A stretch of 41,922 bases of DNA from Mycobacterium sp. shizuoka-1 (GTDB lineage Bacteria > Actinomycetota > Actinomycetes > Mycobacteriales > Mycobacteriaceae), in the NCBI RefSeq assembly GCF_002723835.1, contig NZ_BEWG01000020.1:168206-210127 (forward strand). The letters run 5' to 3'. Positions 1 through 8,086 of the stretch are shown here, piece after piece. A program made the translations under genes and the position numbers. Below the pieces are notes generated by a model. That model had not been told where the DNA came from. It saw only the letters and a program-made list of their open reading frames with translations, and did no database searches. Each line of letters opens with the position of its first letter. The stretch's first letter is position 1.

Positions 1-19
1 CTTCTTCTAGACTGCGCCG

Positions 20-907
20 ATGACCGCCAGGTACTCACCCGCCATCGATGTCGCCGCGGTCGATGCGATCGACTTCCACACTCACGTGGAGATCGACGCC
101 ACCGGCCACTGCGCCTACGACGCCGAACTGGCCGAGGCCACCGGCCGCTACTTCAAGCTCGGCGAGGACTATTTCGCGCGCGTCGACGACCTCGCCGAGC
201 ACTACCGGAAGCACAACGCCGCGGCGGTGGTGTTCACCATCGACGCGCGCACGGCTTCGGGCCACCAGCCCAACTCGGTGACGGAGTTGATCGAGGGGGC
301 GATCCGGCACAACGACGTCCTGATCCCGTTCGGCTCGGTCGACCCGTGGGACGCCGACGCGGTGCGCCGGGTGGGGGAGTTGACCGGCGACCATGGCGTT
401 CGGGGTTTCAAGTTCCATCCCAGTCTGCAGGGTTTCGAGCCCAACGACCGCCGGTTCTATCCGATCTACGAAGCGATCGCCGCCGCCGGTGTCCCTGCGC
501 TGTTCCACACCGGTCAGACCGGCCTGGGCTCGGCGCTGCCGGGTGGGCATGGGATCAAGCTGCGCTACTCCGACCCGATGCTGCTCGACGACGTCGCCGC
601 CGACTTCCCGGACCTGACCGTCGTGATGGCTCATCCGGCCGTGCCGTGGGTCGATGCGCAGATCGCCGTTGCCTCGCACAAAGCCAACGTGTTCGTCGAC
701 CTGTCCGGCTGGTCGCCGAAATACTTCCCGCCCCAGCTGGTTTCGGCGATCGGGCGACAGCTGCGGACCAAGGCGCTGTTCGGCACCGACCACCCCTACA
801 TCACCATCGAGCGGTGGCGGCGTGACTTCGAGACCCTGGAACTCGATCCCGCTGTGGTGCCGCTGATCCTCAAGGAGAACGCGCTGCGGGTGCTCGGTCT
901 GCTCTAG
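20..907 (+). CDS. Amidohydrolase family metal-dependent hydrolase/decarboxylase
   Basis: This 295-aa protein belongs to the amidohydrolase-2 (TIM-barrel) superfamily, which holds hydrolases and non-oxidative decarboxylases such as gamma-resorcylate decarboxylase. The metal-binding HTH motif is near residue 20 (DFHTHVE). A central FKFHPSLQ strand, an AHP motif (VVMAHPAVPW) and the late FGTDHPY motif supply the expected His and Asp ligands. The substrate cannot be read from sequence. No clear Shine-Dalgarno lies in the 19 bases before the ATG, and a TAG at 8-10 may end an upstream gene. Its stop overlaps the stop of the convergent BrkB-like gene in a shared CTAG. Confidence 0.8.
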   Translation: MTARYSPAIDVAAVDAIDFHTHVEIDATGHCAYDAELAEATGRYFKLGEDYFARVDDLAEHYRKHNAAAVVFTIDARTASGHQPNSVTELIEGAIRHNDVLIPFGSVDPWDADAVRRVGELTGDHGVRGFKFHPSLQGFEPNDRRFYPIYEAIAAAGVPALFHTGQTGLGSALPGGHGIKLRYSDPMLLDDVAADFPDLTVVMAHPAVPWVDAQIAVASHKANVFVDLSGWSPKYFPPQLVSAIGRQLRTKALFGTDHPYITIERWRRDFETLELDPAVVPLILKENALRVLGLL

Positions 908-1776
908 CCGGTCTGGGAGTCGACGACCATCTCCGACGGCGCCGTGCGCTCCCACAGCACCGCCCCGATGCAGGCGGTCAACACCCACCCGGTGCCCACC
1001 ACGCCGCACCAGATCAGCAGCGCCATCGCCACCCCGATCGGCCCGAAGCCGTCCCAGTCGTGCAGCAGCGACGGGAAGAACACCCGCGAGCCCAACGGGA
1101 TGGCGATCCCGTCGATCGCCACACCGGCCAGTCCGGCCAGCGCCAGCGGGGTCAGCCCGCGTCCACCGTCACGGACCAGTAGTACGGGGGTGATCGACCA
1201 GAACAGCCACACCGGTATCAGCCCGGCGATGAACAACAGCACCCGCCCGGAACCGGTGACATGCCCACCGAACGTGATCCGTTCCCGCACCGCGATCATC
1301 ACCAGGTACAGCCCGAACCACACGGTGCCGCGCAGCAGTCGGGTGAGCAGGCCGTAGGGTTCGCGGCGCCAGGCCCTGGAGAAGATCGTCGAAATGGTGG
1401 CCGACATCGGGACGCCCCAGATCAGGAACCCCGCCACCCCGATCAGCGTCCAGTCCGGTCGCAACCCCGCGGAGTTGCCGAACGCCTCCCTGACCCGATC
1501 GTTGAGCGGATGCTCGAGGGCGAACTGCCGAATGAAAATCGTCCCCGGGCTGGCGTTGTCGGCGAACCCGGAGATATAGCTGAACCCGATGATGATCAGC
1601 GGTATAACCGTGGTGAACAGCTGGGTGGACACCACCGCACCCTGTGTGCCGCCGTCGATTTCGGTGAAGCGTGCGACCAGTGACGCGAACGGGGCGAGGC
1701 GGCGCGACTCCTCCAGCCGGTGGTAGCGCTCCTCGATGCGGCGGCGCATCTCGTCTCGGTTGTGCCCGCCGGTCAC
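904..1776 (-). CDS. YihY/BrkB-family inner-membrane protein
   Basis: A 290-aa polytopic membrane protein with the pattern of the YihY/virulence factor BrkB family. A charged N-terminus of about 45 residues precedes roughly six hydrophobic segments, including TTVIPLIIIGFSYISGF, a GVAGFLIWGVP segment and a C-terminal VAMALLIWCGVVGTGWVLTA segment. The cellular role of the family is not settled. Translation probably starts at a GTG (1774-1776). The upstream gene on the same strand is the K+ channel, 69 bases away, so co-transcription is possible. Confidence 0.7.
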   Translation of the reverse strand: MTGGHNRDEMRRRIEERYHRLEESRRLAPFASLVARFTEIDGGTQGAVVSTQLFTTVIPLIIIGFSYISGFADNASPGTIFIRQFALEHPLNDRVREAFGNSAGLRPDWTLIGVAGFLIWGVPMSATISTIFSRAWRREPYGLLTRLLRGTVWFGLYLVMIAVRERITFGGHVTGSGRVLLFIAGLIPVWLFWSITPVLLVRDGGRGLTPLALAGLAGVAIDGIAIPLGSRVFFPSLLHDWDGFGPIGVAMALLIWCGVVGTGWVLTACIGAVLWERTAPSEMVVDSQTG

Positions 1777-1845
1777 TGGTCACCCGACCACGTCATGAGC
1801 AAAGGGTAGGGCAGCCCGGTGGCGGGGTCCGGGCGGATCCGGCGG

Positions 1846-3564
1846 TCAGCCGTTGCGCGTCGGCCCGCTCAGCGGGGTGGTGCTCGTCGCTCGCTGGCCC
1901 TTGCGCAGCGTGGCGATCAGTTCGCGGTACGGCCCGACCAGGTAGGCGATGTCTCCGGCGTTGAGCTGCGTATCCCGCCGTGGATGCAGCCGAAGCGGTA
2001 CGTCGGCGCCGCCGATCGCGATGACCCGGGTGTCGGTGGAGAGCCCGAACATCCGGATACCGTCGAGCTCACTGCCGGGCTGCACCTGCACGGCGCCCAC
2101 CATGAACGAGCGCTGACCCACCGAGAACGTGCCCAGTACGTCGAGACCCATCGCCGCCCCGATGAACCACGGGGTGGCCAGGTCGACGATCGAGCGGACG
2201 TATTCGAACTTGAACCGCTGGCCCACCGCGGCGCCGAGCGCCCGGTCGTAGATGCGCAACACGATCGGGATATCGGCCCGGTGCACCTCGGGAAGGCTTC
2301 GCGCACCGAGCATCTCGCGCAGCACGATGCCGGTCTCGATGTTGACCATGTCATTCTGGGTGAGCACCGCGACCGCTCGGGCGTCGTCGATCCGGGCCGC
2401 CTCCAGGGTCTGGCGCAGCGTGGCGTCGCCGAAGATGACTGGCAGTTCCAGCTCGGCCGCGGCCGACAGGTAGCGGTTGTCCTCGTTGCGTTCGATCACC
2501 GCGACGTCGTGGCCGGCCGCCTTGAGCACCGAGGCCACCCGGATGCCGAACGATCCGAGGCCCACCACCACGACGTGACGGTGCAGGTGGCGCACCCGCT
2601 GCCGGCTGGCGGCCTGGGAGATGCGGCGGGACAGCAGCACGTCGGCGACGAACGCCACCACGATCGCGGTCGTGGCGACACCGGCGAACATCATCGCCAC
2701 GCCCCACAGCCGCAGCCAGTCGGGTTGATCGAGGAAGTTGAAGTCGCCGTAGCCGACGGTGGCTATGGTCTCGGCGGAGAAATACAGCGCGTCGATCCAG
2801 TCCATGCCGGGCTGTTGGTAGGCGAAGCGCAGCATGATGGTCGAACCGACAAGCAGGGTGGCCGACGCCGCCAGTGCCCGGTAGAACATCGGGTTCAGGT
2901 CGTCGCCGAACGCGCGTACGGAGTCGGAAATCCGGACGAACAGCGGGCGCGCCTGCGGGGTGGCCGGTATCGGCTTGGCGATCTCGATGCCCTGTTCGGC
3001 CAGTTCGTCGACGGTGCCGATCATCGCTGTCCAGTCGCCGGCCTGGACGTGCACGTCGCGGCCGGGACACGCGATCAACTTGCCGGGGGACTCGGAGTCG
3101 TCGCCACGCACGATGGCCACCGGGGCGAGGTCACCATAGATCTCTCGCAGGGTGCCGTCCCTGGTCGCGGTCGTGCCGGTGACGACGAAGTCGACGCCGG
3201 CCACCGAGATCGTGTGGGTGGTGCGCTTGAGCAGGGCCTCCACCACTGACGGGGCGGCCAGGTCGGCCACGTCGAGGATGGCACCGGGCCCGTTGCCGTC
3301 GGCCATGGCCTCGCGCAGCACGGTGTTGGCCAGGCGCGCGACCACGCGCACCGTCGGGTTGGCCCGCCTCGCCAGCAGCGCGACCTCGAGGTTGAGCGCA
3401 TCGTCGTCGTCGGCGCAGATCACGGCGTGGGCGGTGGCGATCCCGGCTGCTTCGAGGTCCTCGGGGTGATGCGCGATCGCCACGATGAGCCCGGCATTGT
3501 TGAGCTCGTCGATGATCCGCAGACCGAGGGCGTCGTCCCCGCAGACGATGGTGTGGCCTTGCAT
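1846..3564 (-). CDS. K+ channel with RCK domains on both sides of the pore
   Basis: A 572-aa protein. The N-terminal half is a Rossmann TrkA-N/RCK-type domain (starting HTIVCGDDALGLR, with a degenerate glycine motif) followed by a TrkA-C-like segment. A two-helix pore module lies near residues 225-315 and carries the selectivity filter TVGYGDFNF. A second RCK domain with an intact GLGSFG nucleotide motif (VVVVGLGSFGIRV) and another TrkA-C-like tail follows. The most likely role is a ligand-gated K+ channel of the plasma membrane. Prokaryotic RCK channels usually carry the RCK only after the pore, so the extra N-terminal domain is unusual. It starts at ATG 3562-3564, head to head with the BKACE gene. 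Confidence 0.85.
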   Translation of the reverse strand: MQGHTIVCGDDALGLRIIDELNNAGLIVAIAHHPEDLEAAGIATAHAVICADDDDALNLEVALLARRANPTVRVVARLANTVLREAMADGNGPGAILDVADLAAPSVVEALLKRTTHTISVAGVDFVVTGTTATRDGTLREIYGDLAPVAIVRGDDSESPGKLIACPGRDVHVQAGDWTAMIGTVDELAEQGIEIAKPIPATPQARPLFVRISDSVRAFGDDLNPMFYRALAASATLLVGSTIMLRFAYQQPGMDWIDALYFSAETIATVGYGDFNFLDQPDWLRLWGVAMMFAGVATTAIVVAFVADVLLSRRISQAASRQRVRHLHRHVVVVGLGSFGIRVASVLKAAGHDVAVIERNEDNRYLSAAAELELPVIFGDATLRQTLEAARIDDARAVAVLTQNDMVNIETGIVLREMLGARSLPEVHRADIPIVLRIYDRALGAAVGQRFKFEYVRSIVDLATPWFIGAAMGLDVLGTFSVGQRSFMVGAVQVQPGSELDGIRMFGLSTDTRVIAIGGADVPLRLHPRRDTQLNAGDIAYLVGPYRELIATLRKGQRATSTTPLSGPTRNG

Positions 3565-3613
3565 GGGGAAACGCTACTTCGGAAACCGCGGCGGTGACGG
3601 GTCAGAATGACGT

Positions 3614-4345
3614 ATGCCGACAGCTCCCTACGTCAAAGCCTGCATCAACGGTGCCCGCACCCCCGACGCGCATCCGGCGCTGCCGGTATCGCCGGCCCAA
3701 CTGGCCGAGGCCGCGGTGGCTGCCCACGCTGCCGGAGCGCAGGCCGTTCACCTGCATCCCAAGACCGCCGACGGGGTCGATTCGCTGGCACCGGAGATCG
3801 TCGCCGCGGCGGTCAGCACCGTCCGGCGCGCGCTGCCCGGCCTGCCGTTGGGCGTCACGACGGGCTTCTGGGCGCTGCCGGATCAGCAGCAGCGGCTGCG
3901 CGCGGTCGAGTCGTGGACGGTGGTGCCCGATTTCGCCTCGGTCAACTGGCACGAGCCCGGTTCGCCCGAACTTGCGGCAGTGCTGCTCAGCCGCGGAATC
4001 GGGGTGGAGATCGGGATCTTCCACGCCGATGCCGCCGACGACTGGGCGCGCTCCGAACTCGCGCCGCACTGCATGCGGGTGATGATCGAGTTGTCCTCGG
4101 ACGGCGATACCGAGACCGCCGACGACCTGCTGGCCAGGATCCGCCGCGCATCGTCGCCCGCGCCGGTGCTGCTGCACGGCCTGGACGCCAGCTGCTGGCC
4201 GCTGCTGGCACACGCGGGGTTACGCGGGCTGCAGACCCGGATCGGCCTGGAGGACACCCTGGTGCTGCCGGACGGCTCGGCGGCGGCAGGCAACGCCGAA
4301 CTCGTGGCCGCCGCGCGCGACGTTCTGCGTCAGGTCACTCGCTAG
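3614..4345 (+). CDS. BKACE / DUF849-family 3-keto acid cleavage-like protein
   Basis: A 243-aa TIM-barrel protein of the beta-keto acid cleavage enzyme family (DUF849, 3-keto-5-aminohexanoate cleavage type). These Zn2+ enzymes split beta-keto acids with acetyl-CoA. Visible family marks are the start YVKACINGART, the metal-binding HLHP (AVHLHPK, near residue 45) and the terminal RIGLEDTLVLPDG block. Typical BKACE proteins have about 270-310 residues, so this is a short, divergent member and its activity is uncertain. ATG 3614 begins immediately before the conserved start. The 3' end overlaps the convergent cupin gene by 11 bases. Confidence 0.8.
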   Translation: MPTAPYVKACINGARTPDAHPALPVSPAQLAEAAVAAHAAGAQAVHLHPKTADGVDSLAPEIVAAAVSTVRRALPGLPLGVTTGFWALPDQQQRLRAVESWTVVPDFASVNWHEPGSPELAAVLLSRGIGVEIGIFHADAADDWARSELAPHCMRVMIELSSDGDTETADDLLARIRRASSPAPVLLHGLDASCWPLLAHAGLRGLQTRIGLEDTLVLPDGSAAAGNAELVAAARDVLRQVTR

Positions 4346-4781
4346 CCGGACCTAGCGCGAAATCCGCGAAGTCGAAGCCCGGCACCACCACACAACTGAC
4401 CAGGGTCGGCTCGTCGTCGCGGGGTCGGGCCCGCTGCCAGTGGCCCGGTGGCACCAGCACCTGCGGTTGCTGCCCGGCGCTGATGTCCGGACCGAGCAGA
4501 ACCGTTGTGGCGCTGTTTCTTTCCGGCCCGATGTCCAACAGCAGCGGGCTGCCCCGGTGATACAGCCAGATCTCGGCGCTGCGCACGGTATGCCACGCCG
4601 ACTGCTGGCCGGGCATCAGCACGAAGTAGATGGCCGTACCGGCGCTGCGCGGGCCGTTGTAATCGGGCGGCAGCGCCGACTCACCGATCACCAGCTCACT
4701 GCGCCAGGTCTCGCGGAAGTAGCCACCTTCGGGGTGCGGGCTCATGTCGAGCTGTCGAACCCAGTCGGGGAGATCGGTCAT
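4335..4781 (-). CDS. Cupin DUF985-family protein
   Basis: A 148-aa single-domain protein of the DUF985 cupin family. It shows the diagnostic start HPEGGYFRETWRS, the tract GTAIYFVLMPGQQSAWHTV and the C-terminal VVPGFDFADFAL. DUF985 proteins are RmlC-like jelly-roll folds of uncertain function. The 3' end overlaps the BKACE gene by 11 bases. Its start faces the ABC-F gene across about 155 bases, so the two may share regulatory DNA. Confidence 0.85.
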   Translation of the reverse strand: MTDLPDWVRQLDMSPHPEGGYFRETWRSELVIGESALPPDYNGPRSAGTAIYFVLMPGQQSAWHTVRSAEIWLYHRGSPLLLDIGPERNSATTVLLGPDISAGQQPQVLVPPGHWQRARPRDDEPTLVSCVVVPGFDFADFALGPASE

Positions 4782-4794
4782 CGCAACAGCGTAG

Positions 4795-4833
4795 ATAAAT
4801 CGGTTGCCCCCGTCTGCGTTGCCGCACTAGCGT
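4795..4833 (+). promoter_or_regulatory. Putative WhiB7-type promoter of the ABC-F gene
   Basis: An A/T patch (ATAAAT, 4795-4800) lies three bases upstream of a -35 candidate TTGCCC (4804-4809). An 18-bp spacer leads to TAGCGT (4828-4833), which fits the mycobacterial TANNNT -10 pattern. An A/T-rich tract just before the -35 of a SigA promoter is the known mark of WhiB7-dependent promoters, and some ABC-F genes (Rv1473 in M. tuberculosis) belong to that regulon. The assignment is by resemblance only. Confidence 0.5.
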
Positions 4834-4851
4834 GGCGCTCGCTCGTACTCG

Positions 4852-4965
4852 ATGTCGCACCGCAAGTCGGAAAGGACGGTCTCCGCCGTGGATCACAGCG
4901 CCGCTCACCAGCCCGCTGACCACCACATTGGAGACCCATGCCCACCGACTCTGCCGTCACCCTGA
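4852..4965 (+). other. Upstream ORF overlapping the ABC-F start (possible leader peptide)
   Basis: An ATG at 4852 opens a 37-codon reading frame that ends at TGA 4963-4965, 28 bases inside the ABC-F gene and in another frame. If transcription begins near 4840 from the promoter above, this ATG lies about a dozen bases into the mRNA and would be read from a nearly leaderless start. Such overlapping leaders are a familiar device for ribosome-sensing control of antibiotic-response genes. There is no Shine-Dalgarno, and the frame could be fortuitous. Confidence 0.35.
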
Positions 4966-6512
4966 TCGACCTCGACTTCGTCTGGCCGGACGGAACCGTC
5001 GCACTCGACGCAGTGGGCGGCACCCTGACGTCCGGACGCACCGGGCTCGTCGGTGCCAACGGCTCCGGCAAGTCGACCCTGCTGCGGCTGATCGCCGGGG
5101 AACTCACCCCGAGCCGGGGGAGCGTCATCGTGACCGGTGACGTCGCCTACCTGCCGCAGACCCTGACGCTGGACGTGCACCTGTCCATCGCCGACGTGCT
5201 CGGCATCGGCGCCAAGCTGGCGGCGTTGGCCGCCATCGAGTCCGGCGTCGCGACCGAGGGGGACTTCGACGTGATCGGCGACGACTGGGACGTCGCCGAC
5301 CGTGCCGCTCAGGCGCTGTCCCGCATCGGACTGGGAACCGCCGACCTGACCCGCACGGTCGGGCAGGTATCCGGTGGGGAGGCGACACTGCTGGCGGTCG
5401 CCGCTGCGCGGCTGGAGCCGGCTCAGGTCACCTTGCTCGACGAGCCCACCAACAACCTCGACCGGGACGCCCGCGCCCGGTTGTTCGATGTGATCGCCGA
5501 ATGGCCCGGCACGCTGGTCGTGGTCAGCCACGACATCGCCCTGCTCAACCGGATGGACAACACCGCTGAACTGCACAACCACCGGCTGACCACGTTCGGC
5601 GGCCCCTACGATCAGTGGCGGGCGCACCTGGACAGCGAACAGGCCGCTGCGGCGCAGGCGGTCGCGGCGGCTGAGCAGACGGTACGGGTGCACAAGCGCC
5701 GGCGCGCGGCGGCCGAGATCAAGCTGGCGCGGCGTAACCGCAAGGCGCAGAAGGACTATGACAACCTTCGCGCGCCCAAGATCGTGATGAACACCTGGGC
5801 GGCATCCGCCGAGGTGGCGGCAGGCAAACTTCGCACCGAGCTCGAGGACAAGGCGGCCGCGGCGGCCGACGCCCTGCAGGCAGCCGAGGCCAGGCTCCGC
5901 AGTGACGAACGCATCCGCGTCGACCTGCCTGATCTGGAGGTTCCAGCCAGCCGCCGGATCGCCGAATTGCCCGGCCGGCGTGGACCTTTGGTGGTGATGG
6001 GTCCGGAACGGATTGCCGTGACGGGGCCGAACGGAATCGGGAAGACCAGACTGCTCGAGGCGCTGCTCGCCGGGTCCGCCGGGCGGTTGCTGACCGACCG
6101 GGTCGGGTACCTCCCCCAACGCATCGACGGTCTCGACGAGCGGGCCAGTGTCCTGGACAACGTGCTGGCGGGAGCGTCGAATGCCGATGCCGCCCTGGTG
6201 CGCACCCGCCTGGCGCGGTTCCTGCTGCGCGGTGATGCGGTCTACCGGCCGGTGGCCACGCTGTCGGGCGGGGAACGATTCCGGGTGGCGCTGGCACGGT
6301 TGCTGCTCGCCGAACCGCCACCCCAGCTGATCGTGCTGGACGAACCGACCAACAATCTCGACCTGGCCACCGTGGACCAACTGGTGGACGCCCTGGCGGC
6401 CTATCGCGGTGCGCTGATCGTGGTCAGCCACGACGACGAGTTCCTGGCCCGGCTGGATCTGGATCGGACCTTGTCGATGCGGCGTTCCGGGGTCCTGGAC
6501 GAGGCGGGTTAG
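4938..6512 (+). CDS. ABC-F family ATPase (ribosome protection or translation factor)
   Basis: A 524-aa soluble protein with two ABC domains and no membrane segments, as in ABC-F proteins. Domain 1 has Walker A GANGSGKST (about residue 37), signature VSGGE and Walker B VTLLDEPTNNLD. A basic, alanine-rich interdomain linker follows (about residues 230-320, including VHKRRRAAAEIKLARRNRK). Domain 2 has Walker A GPNGIGKT, signature LSGGERFRVALA and Walker B LIVLDEPTNNLD. ABC-F proteins act on the ribosome, either displacing antibiotics or aiding translation. The WhiB7-like promoter favours antibiotic resistance. A GGAG lies four bases before the ATG. Confidence 0.9.
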   Translation: MPTDSAVTLIDLDFVWPDGTVALDAVGGTLTSGRTGLVGANGSGKSTLLRLIAGELTPSRGSVIVTGDVAYLPQTLTLDVHLSIADVLGIGAKLAALAAIESGVATEGDFDVIGDDWDVADRAAQALSRIGLGTADLTRTVGQVSGGEATLLAVAAARLEPAQVTLLDEPTNNLDRDARARLFDVIAEWPGTLVVVSHDIALLNRMDNTAELHNHRLTTFGGPYDQWRAHLDSEQAAAAQAVAAAEQTVRVHKRRRAAAEIKLARRNRKAQKDYDNLRAPKIVMNTWAASAEVAAGKLRTELEDKAAAAADALQAAEARLRSDERIRVDLPDLEVPASRRIAELPGRRGPLVVMGPERIAVTGPNGIGKTRLLEALLAGSAGRLLTDRVGYLPQRIDGLDERASVLDNVLAGASNADAALVRTRLARFLLRGDAVYRPVATLSGGERFRVALARLLLAEPPPQLIVLDEPTNNLDLATVDQLVDALAAYRGALIVVSHDDEFLARLDLDRTLSMRRSGVLDEAG

Positions 6513-6521
6513 GGTCTGACC

Positions 6522-6944
6522 ATGGCACACCTGCGCCCGGGCTGGTTCGTCGTGCTGTGCGCGGCGGCGCTGGCGGTCAGCGCCTGGCTGCCGTGGTTGA
6601 CCACATCGGCGGCCGGCGGCGGCCGGGCCAGCGCGATCGGTGGCACGGTCGGCAGCATTGTGCTTCCGCCACGCTTCGGCGCCGGCCAGTTGATCGTGCT
6701 GTTGGCCTCGGTGCTGATCGTCACCGGCGCGATGGTGGCGCGCGAGCTGTCCCCGCGGCTGGCCGCCGCGGCAGCGTTGGTGATCTCGGTGCTGCTCGGC
6801 GTGCTGACCTACTGGTACTACCACCTCAACGTCAGCCCGCCGATGTCGGCCGGATACGGGTTCTACCTCGGAGCGGCGTGCACGGCCGGTGCGCTGTTGT
6901 CGTCGGCGTGGGCACTGATCGCGGCGCTGGCGGGCAGACGATGA
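6522..6944 (+). CDS. Small four-helix membrane protein of unknown function
   Basis: A 140-aa hydrophobic protein with four predicted membrane helices: WFVVLCAAALAVSAWLPWL, LIVLLASVLIVTGAMVA, AAAALVISVLLGVLTYWYY and LGAACTAGALLSSAWALIAAL. No catalytic motif is visible and I do not recognise the family. It begins 9 bases after the ABC-F stop. Its own stop overlaps the start of the GNAT gene in ATGA, so the three genes probably form one transcript with coupled translation at the second junction. Confidence 0.7.
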   Translation: MAHLRPGWFVVLCAAALAVSAWLPWLTTSAAGGGRASAIGGTVGSIVLPPRFGAGQLIVLLASVLIVTGAMVARELSPRLAAAAALVISVLLGVLTYWYYHLNVSPPMSAGYGFYLGAACTAGALLSSAWALIAALAGRR

Positions 6945-7534
6945 GCCGGTTCGTCGCACCCGTCACGCTGACCGGCCCGCGTTGGGTTTCCCTTGAGCCG
7001 CTGGATGATTCCCACATTCCGGAGATCGCCGTCGCCGCCGAGGACGTGGGGGAGCTGTGGTTCACCAGCGCGCCGACGCCGCAGACCGCGGCAGCGTGGG
7101 TGTCCAGGATGGCTGCCATGCAGGCTGCCGACGAAGGCGTGACGTACGTGATCCGGCGACGTACCGACGGTGTGGTCGTCGGCTCGTCGAGCCTGTTTCA
7201 TGTGGACGCCGCCAACCGCCGTCTGGAGATCGGACACACCTGGCACTCGGCGTCGGCGCGGCGCACGGGGGTCAACACCGAGACCAAGCTGGTGCTGCTG
7301 AGCCATGCGTTCGACGAACTCGGTTGCGTCGCTGTGGAGTTGCGCACGCATTTCTTCAATCAGGCCAGCCGGGCGGCCATCGAACGGCTCGGCGCGAAGA
7401 TGGACGGCGTGCTGCGCAGTCACCAGTTGCTGGCCGACGGGTCGCGCCGCGACACCGTGGTCTACTCGATCCTGGACATCGAATGGCCGGCAGTGCGCAA
7501 CAACCTCACGTTCCTGCTCGGCCGTCACGAGTGA
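6941..7534 (+). CDS. GNAT-family N-acetyltransferase
   Basis: A 197-aa RimJ/RimL-type acetyltransferase. The opening TGPRWVSLEPLDDSHI, the beta-strand block EIGHTWHSASARRTGVNTETKLVLLSHAF (acetyl-CoA loop region) and the late NQASRAAIERLGAKMDGVLR with a tail describing its own backbone strand are typical of Acetyltransf_3 enzymes. The substrate, a protein N-terminus or a small molecule, is unknown. The start overlaps the preceding stop (ATGA). Lying downstream of the ABC-F gene, it may be co-induced by antibiotics, but that is inference. The last codons form half of a 20-bp hairpin. Confidence 0.85.
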   Translation: MSRFVAPVTLTGPRWVSLEPLDDSHIPEIAVAAEDVGELWFTSAPTPQTAAAWVSRMAAMQAADEGVTYVIRRRTDGVVVGSSSLFHVDAANRRLEIGHTWHSASARRTGVNTETKLVLLSHAFDELGCVAVELRTHFFNQASRAAIERLGAKMDGVLRSHQLLADGSRRDTVVYSILDIEWPAVRNNLTFLLGRHE

Positions 7535-7550
7535 CGGCCGAGCAGGAACG
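7509..7550. terminator. 20-bp perfect hairpin between convergent GNAT and hsp20 genes
   Basis: Bases 7509-7528 are the exact reverse complement of 7531-7550, separated only by GA. The left arm is coding sequence of the GNAT gene and its stop codon is in the right arm. There is no U tract on either side. It lies between convergent genes, so a bidirectional transcription end or mRNA 3'-stabilising structure is likely. Confidence 0.6.
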
Positions 7551-7568
7551 GACGGAATAGGTTGGGCC

Positions 7569-8018
7569 TCAGCCCGCGTCGACGGTCGTCGGCTCGATCG
7601 GCTTGCTCTCGCCGGTGCGGGTGATCTCGATGCGGCGGGGCTTGGCCCGCTCGGCCAGCGGGATCGTCACCGTGAGCACGCCGTTCTCGTAGGTGGCCGA
7701 GATCTTGCCGGTGTCGATGCCCTCGCCGAGTGCGAGCTGGCGACGGTAGGTGCCGAAGAATCGCTCACTGGTCAGCCACTGCACCGAGTCCTCCGAGCGT
7801 GCCGACCGGTGCGCGGTCAGCGTGAGGGTCCCGTTGTCGACGTTGACGTCGATCGAACCGGGATCCACGCCGGGCAGGTCGGCGGTCAGGACATAGTGGT
7901 CGTCGACCTTGTAGAGGTCCATCGGCATGAACCTGGGGCTGCGATCGGTTCCAGCTTGGCTGGCCAACAGTCCCCGGGCCATGGCATCGAGGTCATTGAA
8001 CGGATCGAAGCGCAGCAC
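7569..8018 (-). CDS. Small heat-shock protein Hsp20 (alpha-crystallin family)
   Basis: A 149-aa ATP-independent holdase of the mycobacterial Hsp18 type. The N-terminal arm LRFDPFNDLDAMA is followed by the FMPMDLYKVDDHYVLTADLPGVD entry into the alpha-crystallin domain. The domain ends with the conserved A-x-x-x-N-G-V-L motif (ATYENGVLTVTIPLAE) and a short basic tail. The GTG start at 8016-8018 is chosen because AGGAGGTGA lies 7 bases upstream and the protein then begins exactly where relatives do. A CIRCE operator overlaps the promoter. Confidence 0.92.
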   Translation of the reverse strand: MLRFDPFNDLDAMARGLLASQAGTDRSPRFMPMDLYKVDDHYVLTADLPGVDPGSIDVNVDNGTLTLTAHRSARSEDSVQWLTSERFFGTYRRQLALGEGIDTGKISATYENGVLTVTIPLAERAKPRRIEITRTGESKPIEPTTVDAG

Positions 8019-8048
8019 AGTACTCACCTCCTGGATCTTCGAACGTAA

Positions 8049-8067
8049 GCCCGCCACCCTGGCGGGC
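8049..8067 (-). other. GC hairpin in the hsp20 leader
   Basis: A perfect 8-bp stem (GCCCGCCA / TGGCGGGC) with a 3-base loop lies in the hsp20 5' leader, between the operator and the ribosome binding site. It does not cover the Shine-Dalgarno. It could stabilise the mRNA or slow translation, but no thermosensor behaviour can be claimed. Confidence 0.45.
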
Positions 8068-8086
8068 AGCTCTACTGTGCACCGCC

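Noticed and set aside
3614..4345. BKACE-like gene as a truncated pseudogene
   Set aside because: It is shorter than usual, but both the opening and closing family motifs and the HLHP site are present in one uninterrupted frame.
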